Shown: piece after piece, positions 51,181 to 61,677 of the stretch | Layout of the letters: every line of letters starts with the position of its first letter | Numbering within the stretch: position 1 is the stretch's first letter | NCBI GenBank assembly: GCA_022559845.1 | Contig: CM040126.1 | Coordinates: 51,516,458-51,580,457, forward strand | Length of the DNA: 64,000 nucleotides | Reading direction: 5' to 3' | From: Amorphophallus konjac | Lineage: Eukaryota > Streptophyta > Magnoliopsida > Alismatales > Araceae | Position numbers and translations under genes: made by a program | The notes under the pieces: generated by a model | What the model was told of the DNA's origin: nothing | Databases searched by the model: none | Seen by the model: only the letters and a program-made list of their open reading frames with translations

Positions 51181-51305
51181 GCTCCGAGCTACTCAGTTGA
51201 GGGTCGATCCACAGTCACTTCTACAATAGCAACAAGTTGCCAATGGCGCAACCTCCAGGCAACGTCCGCTGACAATGACAAGCTAAGGACGATGGCCGCA
51301 AGGCT

Positions 51306-51310
<5 letters not shown>

Positions 51311-51374
<64 letters not shown>
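51311..51374. repeat. (AT)n microsatellite
   Basis: About 60 bp of uninterrupted TA dinucleotides. It lies just before the first copy of the 1.04-kb direct repeat segment. Confidence 0.95.
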
Positions 51375-51376
<2 letters not shown>

Positions 51377-51385
51377 CAACAAAAA

Positions 51386-52700
51386 GGGGCTAAAAATAGA
51401 GATGCCCTGGCGGACTTAGCCACTCTCTCTATAAGGAGGTGGCTGGTGGCAAAAAGGCCGCGAACCCAGCTGAGATGAAAACCCGCAAGGACGCCTCAAG
51501 CAAAATTGGGTTACCTCTCAGTGTGAAAATACGTAAGGACGCACCGAAAAAGTAAAAGGGGGTCAGCTCTGGTGAAAAGCCGAAAGGGTGGTGGAGTTGG
51601 TAAAGAGAAAAAGAAAAATATCTCTTCCTCACTAGGAACAGCCAACCACCTCACCCTAAATCCTTGACCGGTCCACCTTAATAGTGGGTCAGCATACCTT
51701 CTTGTGGCCATCACACCACAACGGTCGGCCTACACCCAGTCTTTGACCATTACACCATCATGGTCGATCATCTTACAACATCCACGTCAATACACCATCA
51801 CAGTCGACCCACCTATTTCCTCCTAGCCTTACACCATCCCAGCAAATCTCTATCCCCTCGACCAATACGCCTGTAGGGCCGTTCGGCCTTCACCCCGGCC
51901 ATACACCTCTACAGTTGGCCTGCCCCTACCCTTGACCAAAACACCTCCACAGTCGGTCAAATACCTGATCTATGTCTGAAGTACCACAATGGTTGGCCTA
52001 CACATCACCCAGTCCCTAACCAATACACCTTCCCGATCGGTTAAATCCCTAACCTTTGGCCAATACACCTCTTTGGTTGGCCTACGTCAATTTTTGGCCT
52101 GTCGCCACCACAACCCAAAACCTCAGCCTTTGCATCATCAAAGTCGATCTGTTTAAGCTTCAGTCCAAGCTCTAGCTGCAAGCTACACAGATCAACCAGT
52201 CTGAAGGTCTACGTGAAGCTCCAAATTGCTCGGCGATTAGCCAAGCCCCAGCGAGCAACTCCAGTATTAACATAGCAGATCAACGGCAATGATCCCACCA
52301 ACAGCGTCCTTCGACAGCAGCAAGCTAAAGACACCAAGTGCCAGTCACCGAACAGCCAAGAGGCTCTCAGGTAAACACAAAAAAAAATAAAAAAATAAAA
52401 AAATAAAAAAATAAAAAAATAAAAAATAGGGTTAAAAATAGAGATACTCCAGCGGACTCAATCGTCCTCTTTCTCAAGGAGGCGGCTAGGGGCAAAACGG
52501 CCAGCAACCTGTCTGAGGTGAAAATTTGCAAGGGCACCTCAGGCAAAATTGGGTAACCCCTCGATGCGAAAACCCGCAAGGGCGCATCAAAAAAAAGGGG
52601 GGGGGGCAGCTCTAGTGAAAATCTGAAAGGGTGGTAGAGCTGGTAAAGGGAACAAAAAGAAAATCTCTCTCCTCCCCCCATCCGGGGCAACCAGCTACCC
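51386..52700 (+). repeat. Direct repeat with ~1.04-kb period
   Basis: Segments 51386-51650 and 52428-52700 align (AAAAATAGAGAT, GGAGGYGGCT, CAAAATTGGGT, GAAAGGGTGGT, GGTAAAG), 1042 bp apart. Sequences before each copy (GACAATGACAAGCTAAGG at about 51270; GACAGCAGCAAGCTAAAG at about 52312) and after (CCTACACC repeats) also correspond. The unit is therefore about 1 kb, present roughly twice. Confidence 0.75.
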
Positions 52701-53060
52701 ACCTTCCAGCAATCATATCCCCTGCCAGTTGGCCCATACCAGTCCCTAACTAATGCCCTGCTCCAGTTTATAAATCCTGCACCTCCCTGTTGGCCATATA
52801 CCATCACGTTCGGCCTAAGCCAGTTCCCTGGGCCACTCCCCTCCCTGGGTGACCTATACCAGTCCCTAACTAGTACTACTCCCTGGCTCATTGATCTTAC
52901 ACTCCCCAGTTAGCCATACACCGTCTCGGTTGGCTCACACTTCCTCCAACCTTACACCACCATGGTCGGCCCATATACACTAGCAACTCATGCACCATTC
53001 CAGCCATTCATTCTAGTAAACCTTAGCCTACACACCACCTCGGTTGGCCTCTAAACCGCA
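51700..53060 (+). repeat. ATACACC...GGTCGGCC repeats with palindromic arms (two blocks)
   Basis: Units of about 50-60 bp in 51700-52100 and 52720-53060, each with a core ATACACC-N-GGTCGGCC. Arms flank the core: TTGACC/GGTCAA (51932-51937 and 51955-51960), TAACC/GGTTA (52017-52021 and 52039-52043), GGCCAA/TTGGCC (52058-52063 and 52077-52082). The arms vary but stay complementary. Confidence 0.65.
52373..52428. repeat. AAAAAAAT microsatellite
   Basis: Six tandem copies of an 8-bp A7T unit, directly before the second 1-kb repeat segment. Confidence 0.95.
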
Positions 53061-53290
53061 TCAACCTTGGGTCCATCTATCATAAAGATCCATCAACCCA
53101 GAACTCCCAGTCATCAACCCATCATTGTTAAGCCACCATAAGCCCAGTTAAGACTCCAGCAATATGCCACCAAGGCTCACAGGTTCCCAGATCACCAGTC
53201 AAACTTTATATTACTTAGTAACCAGCCAAAGCCACTACCATGGCTACAATGATGACAAACCATACACAGCATAAACTTCAAGTCACATCC

Positions 53291-54173
53291 TGTCACGCCC
53301 CAAACCCATAGCAGCAAAAGAAATTGCTCGAAACGTGGCAGCGAAACAGTTGTGTCAATCAGAGCAAACCATAAGGCACAATATAGTTGGACCAAATATA
53401 ATTTTATTTCAAATATAAGTCTATTACAAACTGGACTCCAGTTGATAGACTCAATAAAAGAAAATTACAATGGACTCTCAAACTAGACTTGACATAAACT
53501 AGAAGGGATCATCTAAGTGGCCGGAAGTTCTCTTCACTCTTGCCCTTGCCCATCTTGGTCGCACTTGGCCTCATTATTGCTTGAAAAATACAAGGTGAGC
53601 GAACGCTCAATAGGTCTTTTATCTCTTGCTCCAAGCTAGCTTTAAGTAATTAATAATTTATCATGAAAATACAGGTCATGCGAGGTATCATAATTCAAGA
53701 ACTAGAATGGCATGAGATAGATACAAAAATTGGAGATAATTTCAAGAATTATAAAGATAATAGACAAGACAATAATTAGGAGTATAATTCCAAGAACAAT
53801 CATGATAAGACAATAGGAAGTATTTCAATAAAGCGCTCACTTTCACAAGAGCATAACATGTAACTATCATTCATAGGATTGGCCATGTGTACATATATGA
53901 GTTCAAGTAGTTGAGTCATGAACGTGTCAATCACTTGTGGAAATGTCATAGATCAATCTTCTTTCGTTGGTGCAATGTGACACCCGATCAATCATGATAC
54001 CGGCACACGTTTGGACTTCGCCTCGCCCATGGGATCAGATCCGGATCCCGTCACTTTTGTTCTAGCATTGAGTGTCAATTCTTTTGTTGGACCCATAGGC
54101 CCTTTTGTGTTCTAGACCAATTCCACTTCAATTAATGGGCAAAAGAGTTCCCAAGATCAAGTCATGTAGAAAC
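53291..54173 (-). mobile_element. Truncated LTR, Tekay-like (minus orientation)
   Basis: Begins TGTCACGCCCCAAACCC on the plus strand, an end typical of minus-strand Tekay-type LTRs, and has the GTGAGCGAACGCTCAATAG block that corresponds in position to D's GTGAGTTCAAAGACTCAGTAG. The other end is missing where the next LTR starts. No internal region is present. Family call by resemblance only. Confidence 0.4.
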
Positions 54174-54384
54174 TGTTGCATCCCTATGGTTTTGATGATG
54201 TCTCACACTATAAATCAATCTACTATCTCTAGATTTATGTTGGTTCATCATGTAAGTGAGTACAGTTCATATGATGTTTCATTAGTTCATCTATCTACAC
54301 TCTGCTTAGTTAGAATGAACAGTAGTGGGTCGACCCACCCTTGCTGATGCATCGACCCATCAGAACACTGACTGTCTGAGTATC

Positions 54385-55675
54385 AAAGTCTGTACATCAG
54401 CTTGATCGAGTAAGTCTGTACAGCATGCCTTAGTGTTCATATCATTAAGTCTGTACACTAGCATATCATCTTCAAGTCTGTACATCGGGCACCTTCTAAC
54501 TGAAGTTTATACACTGGTCTTAATATTCTAAGTCTGTACAATGCCCGACCGCTTCAAGTCTACACACTCGATTGTCATACCTTCAAATCTATACACTGCT
54601 ACAGGAACCAAGTCCATACACTCTCCCGTTCAAATCCTTCTAAGTCTGTACATCGGTTTCGCCTCTCCAAGTCTATACACTGGACTTTGTTTCACCAAGT
54701 CTTTACACTCCACATCTTTTCCTACGCTTGGCCAAGTCTATACACTCATACATTTCCCTACGCTTTCCTGGCCAAGTCTATACATCGCTAAGCCTGTACA
54801 TTGCATACTGCTCAAACGATCAAAGCTCAAAGTCTGTACAGCGTGAAGTCTAAACATTAGCTCAGGGGCTTCAAGTCTATACATTGAACTATTCTTCAAA
54901 GTCTGTACAGTGGCTTCGAATCGGCAAGTCTGTACATCGGCTTCATTCACTCAAGTCCATACATCCACAGTGGATCATCAAGTCCATACATCCACAGTGG
55001 TACTTCCATGTCTGTACAACGCTGAAGCCTTCACAAGTCTGTACACTGCTTGAGCCTCTCCAAGTCTGTACATCGCTTCAAGCGATTCAAGTCTATACAG
55101 CCTGCCTTCACATTCAGAGTCTGTATATCGGTCCTTCAGCCTCTCATGCATCGTCTCACTCTCGCAAAGTCCATACACTGGCTCAAGCTTGTCGAAGTCT
55201 AGACATCGCCGTTGGGCATCAAAGTCTGAACATTGGCCTCATGCTTCAAGTCTATACATTGGGTTGTCCGACCACAACTCTATACATTCGGTTGTTATAA
55301 CTTGAGTCTTCAGTGCTCACAGCACACTCGTTCCAAGTCTGTACACTGGTTAGGCTTCGTGAAGTCTATACAGTGGCTGAGCAATGTAAAGTCTACACAT
55401 TGGTAAGGCTAGTTCATGCATTGTTCATCACATGTCTATACACTGCCATTCATGCGCTTATTCATTGAGTCTGTACACTACCATTCATGCGCTTATTCAT
55501 TAAGTCTGTACACTGCCATTCATGAGCTTATTCATTAAGTCTATACACTGCCTTCACATGCGCTTATTCATTAAGTCTATACACTCTCTCACGTTGTACA
55601 CACTTACTCAGTTGCTGTTTCTGAAGTATATACGCTCGTGTTAATAGCCTGAACTAACTAAGTATATACATTCCT
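54385..55675 (+). repeat. AAGTCTGTACA array (~40 copies, ~30-bp spacing)
   Basis: The motif AAGTCTRTACA followed by NYGG occurs about every 25-45 bp with unrelated spacers. Near the end, three units share the spacer CATTCATGCGCTTATTCATT. The array fills the predicted U3 of the Copia-like LTR. Confidence 0.85.
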
Positions 55676-55714
55676 TCTATCTCTGTCTGCAGGCGATTCA
55701 GGCTGATGATTGGG

Positions 55715-55881
55715 CACGTGATCCGAGGTTGGCACCTGGCACGTGATCCAAGAAACCAGGAACATGGCACGTGGATGGCAACCCAGTCAGGATGCTGCCA
55801 TGTGGTCGAAATTCAAATGATTTGGTAAAAAGTTCTTGGGCGGGAACCTGGAAGCCACACGCCTAATATCTACTATAAATA
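55715..55881 (+). promoter_or_regulatory. Promoter with three G-boxes and TATA
   Basis: CACGTG at 55715-55720, 55740-55745 and 55768-55773, then TATAAATA at 55874-55881. CACGTG is the core bound by plant bZIP and bHLH factors. Three copies 25 and 28 bp apart, about 100 bp upstream of a TATA box, suggest a regulated LTR promoter (light or stress type). Function is inferred. Confidence 0.6.
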
Positions 55882-56196
55882 TGAAGCTTCATCCTTCAGT
55901 AGAAGTGTGATCGTGAAAAGAAAAAGTAGAAGCCATTTGTGTGAGACTGCACGATCCAAGAAGGAAAAAGAGTAGAGAGTTCCATATTGTCCAGATCCGA
56001 GAGGAGTATGTTCGAGAGAGAGAGAGAGAGCAGTGTTTGTGGTTTGATGAATTGCTTCCTTTGAAGCTACATTTGTATTGGTTTCAGAACCGACTGCTTC
56101 TTCGTTGGTCCTTGTTTCTATTTTGTTTTCTTTTTATTTTGTTCATTCTTCTGATTCGAATTGGTTCCCCTCCGGTGTGTGGAGGAAGGGAGTGTT

Positions 56197-58779
56197 TGAT
56201 GAGGGCATCCCTTGCCCCTCCACTTTTTTTCCAGACTCGGATTGTTCGACGGCAAGCACCATTATATTTGTCATGTATTTTTGAGACTAGTCATGTAATC
56301 TTCACATTTTCTTTGAGTCATTATCATGTAATTTTCCCTTTATTTTGAGTCATGTACCTAGGTAGTTGAGTCATTTTCCTAAGTATTGAGTCATTATGTT
56401 GGTTAGATAGGTTAATGGGCCCAATCCATTGGGCTAGGCCCAGGGGCGCCCCTCCCTTGGACTGTGTGGTCTTTAGTTAGTTTGTCAGGGTCAGTTTGGT
56501 CTTAGGAAAATTATGGAGTCTATAAATACCCCACCTCTCTCTCATTTGTAACAACTTTTGATGAATATTGAAAAGCATTTGCCATCTCCCTCTCAATATC
56601 TCCCTCTCTCTCTCTCTCTCTTACTATCACTCTCTCTAAGTGGGTTGTACCCCCTCTCTCTCTCTCCTCCCCACCCCAATTTCGAAATTCACTCTCTCTC
56701 CTCCCCATTCACCCCTCATTAAGGCCCCTTCCCCTTCCCCATGCACTCATTCAACTCCCCCTCCAACCCCTAGGTGGAAACCCCTTCTCCTAGGCACCTT
56801 TCCACTTTCCAAAGCACCCCACCACCTTCCCAAGGCTGAATTAACCCCTCCCAAAGCCCAAATTCGAATTTCCCTCTCCCTAGGGCTGTGCCCCTCCATC
56901 TCCCCCACCCCCAAGCTCCCAAATTCGTCCCCCACCTCCCCTTGGTCAAACCAAGTTCACCCCCCCTCTCCCTTGCTCTCCCCTTGCACATCTCCTCATT
57001 CTATCTCTGTTTCAGGCAGCAGAACTACAACGAGTTGCAGAAGCAGCCACGACCGTTACTTGAAGATTCAAGTAGCAAGGCCTACATCTCTGGAAAGGTC
57101 TTCCAGAGAGCTTTCCAGGCGAGGCGGTTTCGTCAGCATCCGAGCTCCGAGCAGTCCGCAGCATCCATTCTCCCTCGACTGCGCAGGAGACCCCAGGCAA
57201 GGAACTAGAACGTGATTGGAAGCTCAACCACGGCAAACCCTTTGGGATTCAGATCAAGTGTTCTTCAGAAGAAATCTTCCCTCTCAAGTCCTCTTTAATC
57301 CTCAAGAAGCAGAGCTGCATTTGGATATCGGCATCAGAAGTTACGAATTTTCTACTCCAAGGCATCAGGTCAGTTTTCAGGAGCTAGAACCGACATCCCT
57401 CTGCTCATCTGTTCGTCCCGGTATACTCCAACATCTGCCGACATCGCCGTCAAGTCCGAAAGAAAGAAGACGTGACCACGGTTCCAACGGTTCAAGTCTC
57501 GCCTCATTCAGAGCTCGGTAGCAATCGTGGCACCCCCTGCATCCAGTCACATGGTTCTGCACCAGACAGAGGCAGAACCAACCATCCCGGTTCCAGACTC
57601 TGCCACAGCCAGCTCGTGAAGGCTCTGAGCGCCATTTTTGGAGGGGAGAAACTACTTCCAGCTAGCTGCCACCTCCAAGAAGAAGGGACTCAATCGACCT
57701 CTGGAACCCTCTGTTCCAATTTTCTTCGTCGGAGAGGGCAGACTGCCCCTGTGGTCCCAGGTTAGATCAGTCTTCATTTCTCCGGTCACTCCTCTCTCCA
57801 CTGACATCGGATTGCATCCCCGTCAACTCCTGCTCGAAGCTACTCCGACCAAGTTCGCGTCACCGCTAGTTTCATTCCAATCGGAGTCCGGGAGAGCCCA
57901 CAGTGACTTCTGCAACCTACTGCTTCAGCCCGATACCAGCCAGAGACCAGACGGTGGTGTCCTGTTCCAGTCGCCGGTGCAGTCAGCCCCGAGACTCAAA
58001 GCTTCCCCAAAAATTCAAGCTTCATCCCCTGTCAGCTGAGGAACTTTTGGCAGTGGTTTCGTCAAGTTTGGAGCCCCGTGGAGCCCGTGGCAGTGTCAAC
58101 AGCGACACCCTATCCTGCAGACCTGCAGATTGGCAGAACCGGCGGACTCGGAAGATCGGCTTTTCCTTTGCATAAAACCCTACCCCGCTTGGCCGGCTGA
58201 AGGCCCCTCCCTGCGTGGAGGTAGTTTTGAATGTAATAAGAATAATCCCCACCCCAAGTTCATCCCTCCTGCGTGAGGTGTAGTGGTGTAATTCTTTCAA
58301 TTTCAGGTTCAAGCTACATCGCCGCGGCGATCGGGTGTATACCCTCGCCTCCCGGCTCGCCCTCGTCTCCGGCCGGAGTCGGCGTCTTCACGCCGGCTAG
58401 GTGAGCCTCAGTCCCTCTCTTGCTTGGTTTAATCACTTGCTTAGCTTAGTATTATTGCTAGTACTGCGTCGGACGGAGAGTGAGAGCTCGGCCCAACTTG
58501 CTAGTTCCGTGAGTGACCACCGCGGGCGAGTTGAGAGTGAACCCACTAAACCCACACCCTTGGTGTGCTGGCCGCCCATGGTTTGGGCATCCTAGGCCCA
58601 TTTGGGGTTCTCCACAAGCTAGCCAACCATTGGAGCTTCATGGTCCCGTCTCGGACCCTCTCCCACATCGCTTAGTTGCCAACGGGCACAAGTGTGCACC
58701 AAACGGGTGAGTTCGCTAGTGTGAGTCCGCTGCTCAACTTGAATGCTTGAAAATAGGTCCAAGGTTCGGTGTCACATCA
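56197..58779 (+). repeat. 5' LTR of A2 (2.58 kb)
   Basis: TGATGAGGGCATCCC ... GGTGTCACATCA. U3 is short (about 0.32 kb to the TATA box). A CT tract lies at 56607-56640 and about 2.2 kb of R/U5 follow. Frames inside (for example 56640-57215) also exist in the second LTR because it is a duplicate, not because of coding. Confidence 0.93.
56521..56528 (+). promoter_or_regulatory. TATA box of A2 5' LTR
   Basis: TATAAATA in GAGTCTATAAATACCCC, repeated at 62002-62009 in the other LTR. It would drive the element transcript. Confidence 0.7.
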
Positions 58780-58781
58780 AG

Positions 58782-58793
58782 TGGTATCAGAGC
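58782..58793 (+). other. Primer-binding site of A2
   Basis: TGGTATCAGAGC, two nt after the LTR end; perfect initiator-methionine tRNA type. Confidence 0.93.
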
Positions 58794-58830
58794 AAGTTCA
58801 CAACTTGTCTCTATCAAGTTGGTCCTAGGC

Positions 58831-59811
58831 ATGTCTAAGCATTTAGAGTCTTCAAATGCATCACTCTTGTCCCCTAATATGGCCACCTCATATCGACCTT
58901 ACCAATCGGCCCACTCCATAAGTCCAAGTCACCAAAAGATGCCTACCACTAACACCCATAACTTCCCGGGCCATATCAACTACTTCATGAAAGCCTTGAC
59001 CTATGCCAATGAGCGGCTTGATAACATATCGGGCCGACTCGACCAACTTGGAAAAAATAGGCCCGCCCCAAGGACGGACGATAGGATGGCCCCTTTCCCA
59101 CTTCCCACCTTTGATGGGACCTCTCCTAGCAAATATTTAGATTGGGAAGCTACAATGGACCAATACTTCAATTGGTATCATATTTCCAAGGATGAAAAAG
59201 CATGGGTTGCCAAAATGCAACTAACCAAAAGGGCTCAAACTCATTGGTGTAAAATTGAGGGCTTAAGGATAATTAGACGGGAAGCTCCCCTCACCACATG
59301 GGAGGACATGAAGGATCAACTAAGGGCTAGATATGTGTCCCCTTCTCACTCGGATCACCAAAACCCAAGGAGCACTCCCACTCCTCCCACCCCACCCGTC
59401 CAAACCCTTATCACTAAAACCCAAGTACCTAAGACCTCCACCTCCCCACCTAACCCCATGAGGTCCCCCACACCCCAACCAAAACCCCCTTCCCTAACCT
59501 ACACTAGTCAAGCCCCTTTAGCCCCCACTTCCACCCCAAATGATCCCAAGGGCAAGAGACCCCTAACCGACCCAATTCCCTCCATGGTGACCACCACTCA
59601 TCCAACCCTCACCATTAAAAACCATGTGGACACCATGTCCACCCCTCCACCAAGGCCCATAATGGCCACCACCCCAAAACCCAAAACCCCTCACCCAACC
59701 CACCACCCACTTCCTACACCAATCTTTCCCCAACCTAGGCCTCCTCTACTTCCCTTCCTAGCCCAACCCAAGCCCATGCTTATTCACCACCCCGGGAGTG
59801 TCATACGCTAG
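58831..59811 (+). CDS. A2 gag-like protein
   Basis: The ATG at 58831 (MSKHLESSNASLL) is preferred over the in-frame ATG at 58747, which lies within the LTR before the primer site. About 326 residues. Residues 1-80 include a helix-like ERLDNISGRLDQLG. Residues about 90-170 match the gag core (FDGTSPSKYLDWEATMDQYF, QLTKRAQTHW, TTWEDMKDQLRARYVSPSH). The rest is Pro/Thr-rich. No zinc knuckle is seen. The stop is TAG at 59809. The gag core type (LDWE...W.M...R.RYV) is that of chromovirus relatives. It may help package A2 RNA into particles made by a partner element. Confidence 0.8.
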   Translation: MSKHLESSNASLLSPNMATSYRPYQSAHSISPSHQKMPTTNTHNFPGHINYFMKALTYANERLDNISGRLDQLGKNRPAPRTDDRMAPFPLPTFDGTSPSKYLDWEATMDQYFNWYHISKDEKAWVAKMQLTKRAQTHWCKIEGLRIIRREAPLTTWEDMKDQLRARYVSPSHSDHQNPRSTPTPPTPPVQTLITKTQVPKTSTSPPNPMRSPTPQPKPPSLTYTSQAPLAPTSTPNDPKGKRPLTDPIPSMVTTTHPTLTIKNHVDTMSTPPPRPIMATTPKPKTPHPTHHPLPTPIFPQPRPPLLPFLAQPKPMLIHHPGSVIR

Positions 59812-59829
59812 CTATCACCAAACCACCCA

Positions 59830-61458
59830 CCATAGATCCCCCTACTCCATTAGCAATAGAAGTTGCAACCCCCACACCCACCCAAGTGGAAAAAGATGCC
59901 CCTCCGGATCCACCTCCCAACATAGAGGAAATCCAAAGGCCAAACAACTCACACACCCCTAGCCTAGATCCTCTAGAGACACCCAACCTCACCATAGATA
60001 AGTCCATACTCCAATGGCTCAAGAAAAGTCTCACCATTCCTAGTTCACAACCATGCCACCTACCTATGGGATATCAATCTCAAATCATTCCCATTCAGCC
60101 ACATGTCACTTATCAAACTTCCTATTGTGTGGAAGATTTGGGAGACTTAGTGAACTACCTACATGGGCAAATTCACTTGACCAATATGCTAGCCATGAGG
60201 CCGCCCGAAACTAACACCATTAGCCTAGCATATCCCACAATTGGCTCCATCACTTCCATCTATACTAATGGCCAAGTTACTAGTGAGATCATCCTCCTTC
60301 TTCCCATGGAGGAAGAACCTATCATAGTCTACTCCCCAACCATTGAGATCCCAAGTGCTTTGATTGGCCAACCCATTAGCAACCTTGGCCCAATTATCTT
60401 GGAGGAGGATGACTCACCATTTGAGGTCCTTAAGAACACGGAGTACCCCTACCTAGGTGACCCTTACCATGATCCCTTTGACCCTTTTCTATGGGAGCCT
60501 AAATCTCCATGTGACCCTCTCCCCCTATTCACCACTCACCTCACCCTACCCATACCACCCATGTTGACCCAAACTCCTCCCTTCCTGGAATCGGGTTACA
60601 CCATGAGAGCATTGACCTTAGACAACAAACACCTCGGGATTGAGGAAATGACCCACCCTATATCCACCTACCTAGATCCCTTCGACCCTTTTGAGTGGAA
60701 GCTCAAAGACCACCCCACCATCCCACATAAGGAAGTCATCTTTGGGAAAGGAGTTCATATGTCTTGGCACATCACACCGCTTGGCATGATTAGTCCGTCG
60801 GGTACATTCATCCATATCACCCACATGTCAAGAAGAAAATATGAGTGGTCAATATTTGGTTGTCATGGTCCACCATCATTCATCATAAATCTCAAGCATG
60901 TTAGGAGCATTCATGGATGTTCGGATCCTCCAACATTCATCACACTCACTCACAAGAGGGACACCTATGGATGCCCTGGTCCTCCCAAATCCTTCAAAGT
61001 CTTCATACCATCAATGCATGATAGGTCTATATGTGGTTGTCCTGGACCCCCTTTGCATACCATACATTGTCAACTCACACCGCGTCATAGTACATGGCAT
61101 ATGCATTCAAGCAAGTATCAAGCAACAAGCGGTGAGATTCACAACAAGCGAGCAAAAACTCGTGAGCGCCACTTGGAATTCCAAGTTGGTAACTTGACGA
61201 TGATGACTTTGGAGTGGCTCTACCCTAGGGTCACCTCCAAATTGAGGGCACGAGGACTTGGACCTTGCCAAGTTCTGAGTGACTTTTGGCAACCCGGCTT
61301 ATGGGTTGAACTTTCAAAAGAGTTTTGGGATTCTCCCCATTTCTCATGTGGCGGATCTAGCACCCTATAAGGGCACCGCGGTGGATCCTAGTGAGTGCCT
61401 CCAGCTTACACCTACCCTTGTGAGAGACACCCTCGGAGTGCCACCACAAATAGCCTGA
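59830..61458 (+). pseudogene. A2 second ORF ending in integrase-type GPY/F module
   Basis: An open frame (different from gag) runs from about 59830 to 61370. A GTG at 59886 is the first possible start in part of it; it could also be read after a shift from gag. The middle is Pro/Ile/Leu-rich with DPFDPFLWEPK and DPFDPFEWKLK repeats and has no known domain. Four GCxxPP units follow (60852-61060). The last 66 residues (61170 on: FQVGNLTMMTLEWLYP, SKLRARGLGPCQVL, WVELSKEFWDSP) match the C-terminal integrase segment of chromoviruses. A shift near 61340 moves the expected HVADLAPYKG into another frame that ends at 61458. This points to an autonomous ancestor that lost protease to integrase core. 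Confidence 0.65.
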
Positions 61459-61677
61459 GAGCCCGACGTGAGCACACAGCGGCAATACTAGGCAAGCAAG
61501 ATCCCATCACCAGCATGAGGGTATGACCGAGTCACTTTGTCGACTGAAGCACCGTTCCCCGACTAGAGTCGCGGGTTGAGTATGGAGATCGTGGATCGCC
61601 CCGAGCTGCAGTTCGATGCACTACTTCCCTGGTGGACCCATACTCGACGGAGTCGAGTTTTCCCCACCCCGGGGGTA
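61459..61677 (+). other. A2 region before 3' LTR
   Basis: Short non-coding stretch. The end, ACCCCGGGGGTA, is a weak polypurine tract. The frame LDGVEFSPPRGYDEG reads through into the LTR start, as happens in some chromoviruses whose integrase overlaps the LTR. Confidence 0.5.

Larger units (their letters stand above)
54174..56196 (+). mobile_element. Probable Copia (SIRE/Maximus-like) LTR, interrupted by A2
   Basis: Starts TGTTGCATCC followed by GGTTTTGATGATGTC, a start typical of SIRE-type LTRs. It then has a long AAGTCTGTACA array, three CACGTG boxes, a TATA box at 55874 and a transcribed part up to the A2 insertion at 56196. No primer site is reached, so the rest of the element (if any) lies beyond A2. 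Short frames at 55941-56348 are not recognisable proteins. Confidence 0.4.

Noticed and set aside
51311..51374. (AT)n tract as an origin or regulatory site
   Set aside because: Plain dinucleotide microsatellite without further signals.
54385..55675. Regularly spaced short repeat resembling a CRISPR array
   Set aside because: The motif is only about 11 bp and degenerate, spacing varies, some spacers are repeated, there are no cas genes, and the context is a plant LTR.
56640..57215. 191-codon ORF in the A2 LTR, repeated at 62121-62696
   Set aside because: Pro/Ser low-complexity frame in a CT-rich leader. The identity between copies reflects a young LTR pair, and the older A LTRs do not keep it.
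58747..58830. Upstream in-frame ATG for the A2 gag ORF
   Set aside because: The segment lies in the LTR end and the primer-binding site. The older A1 copy supports a start near the conserved HLES segment.
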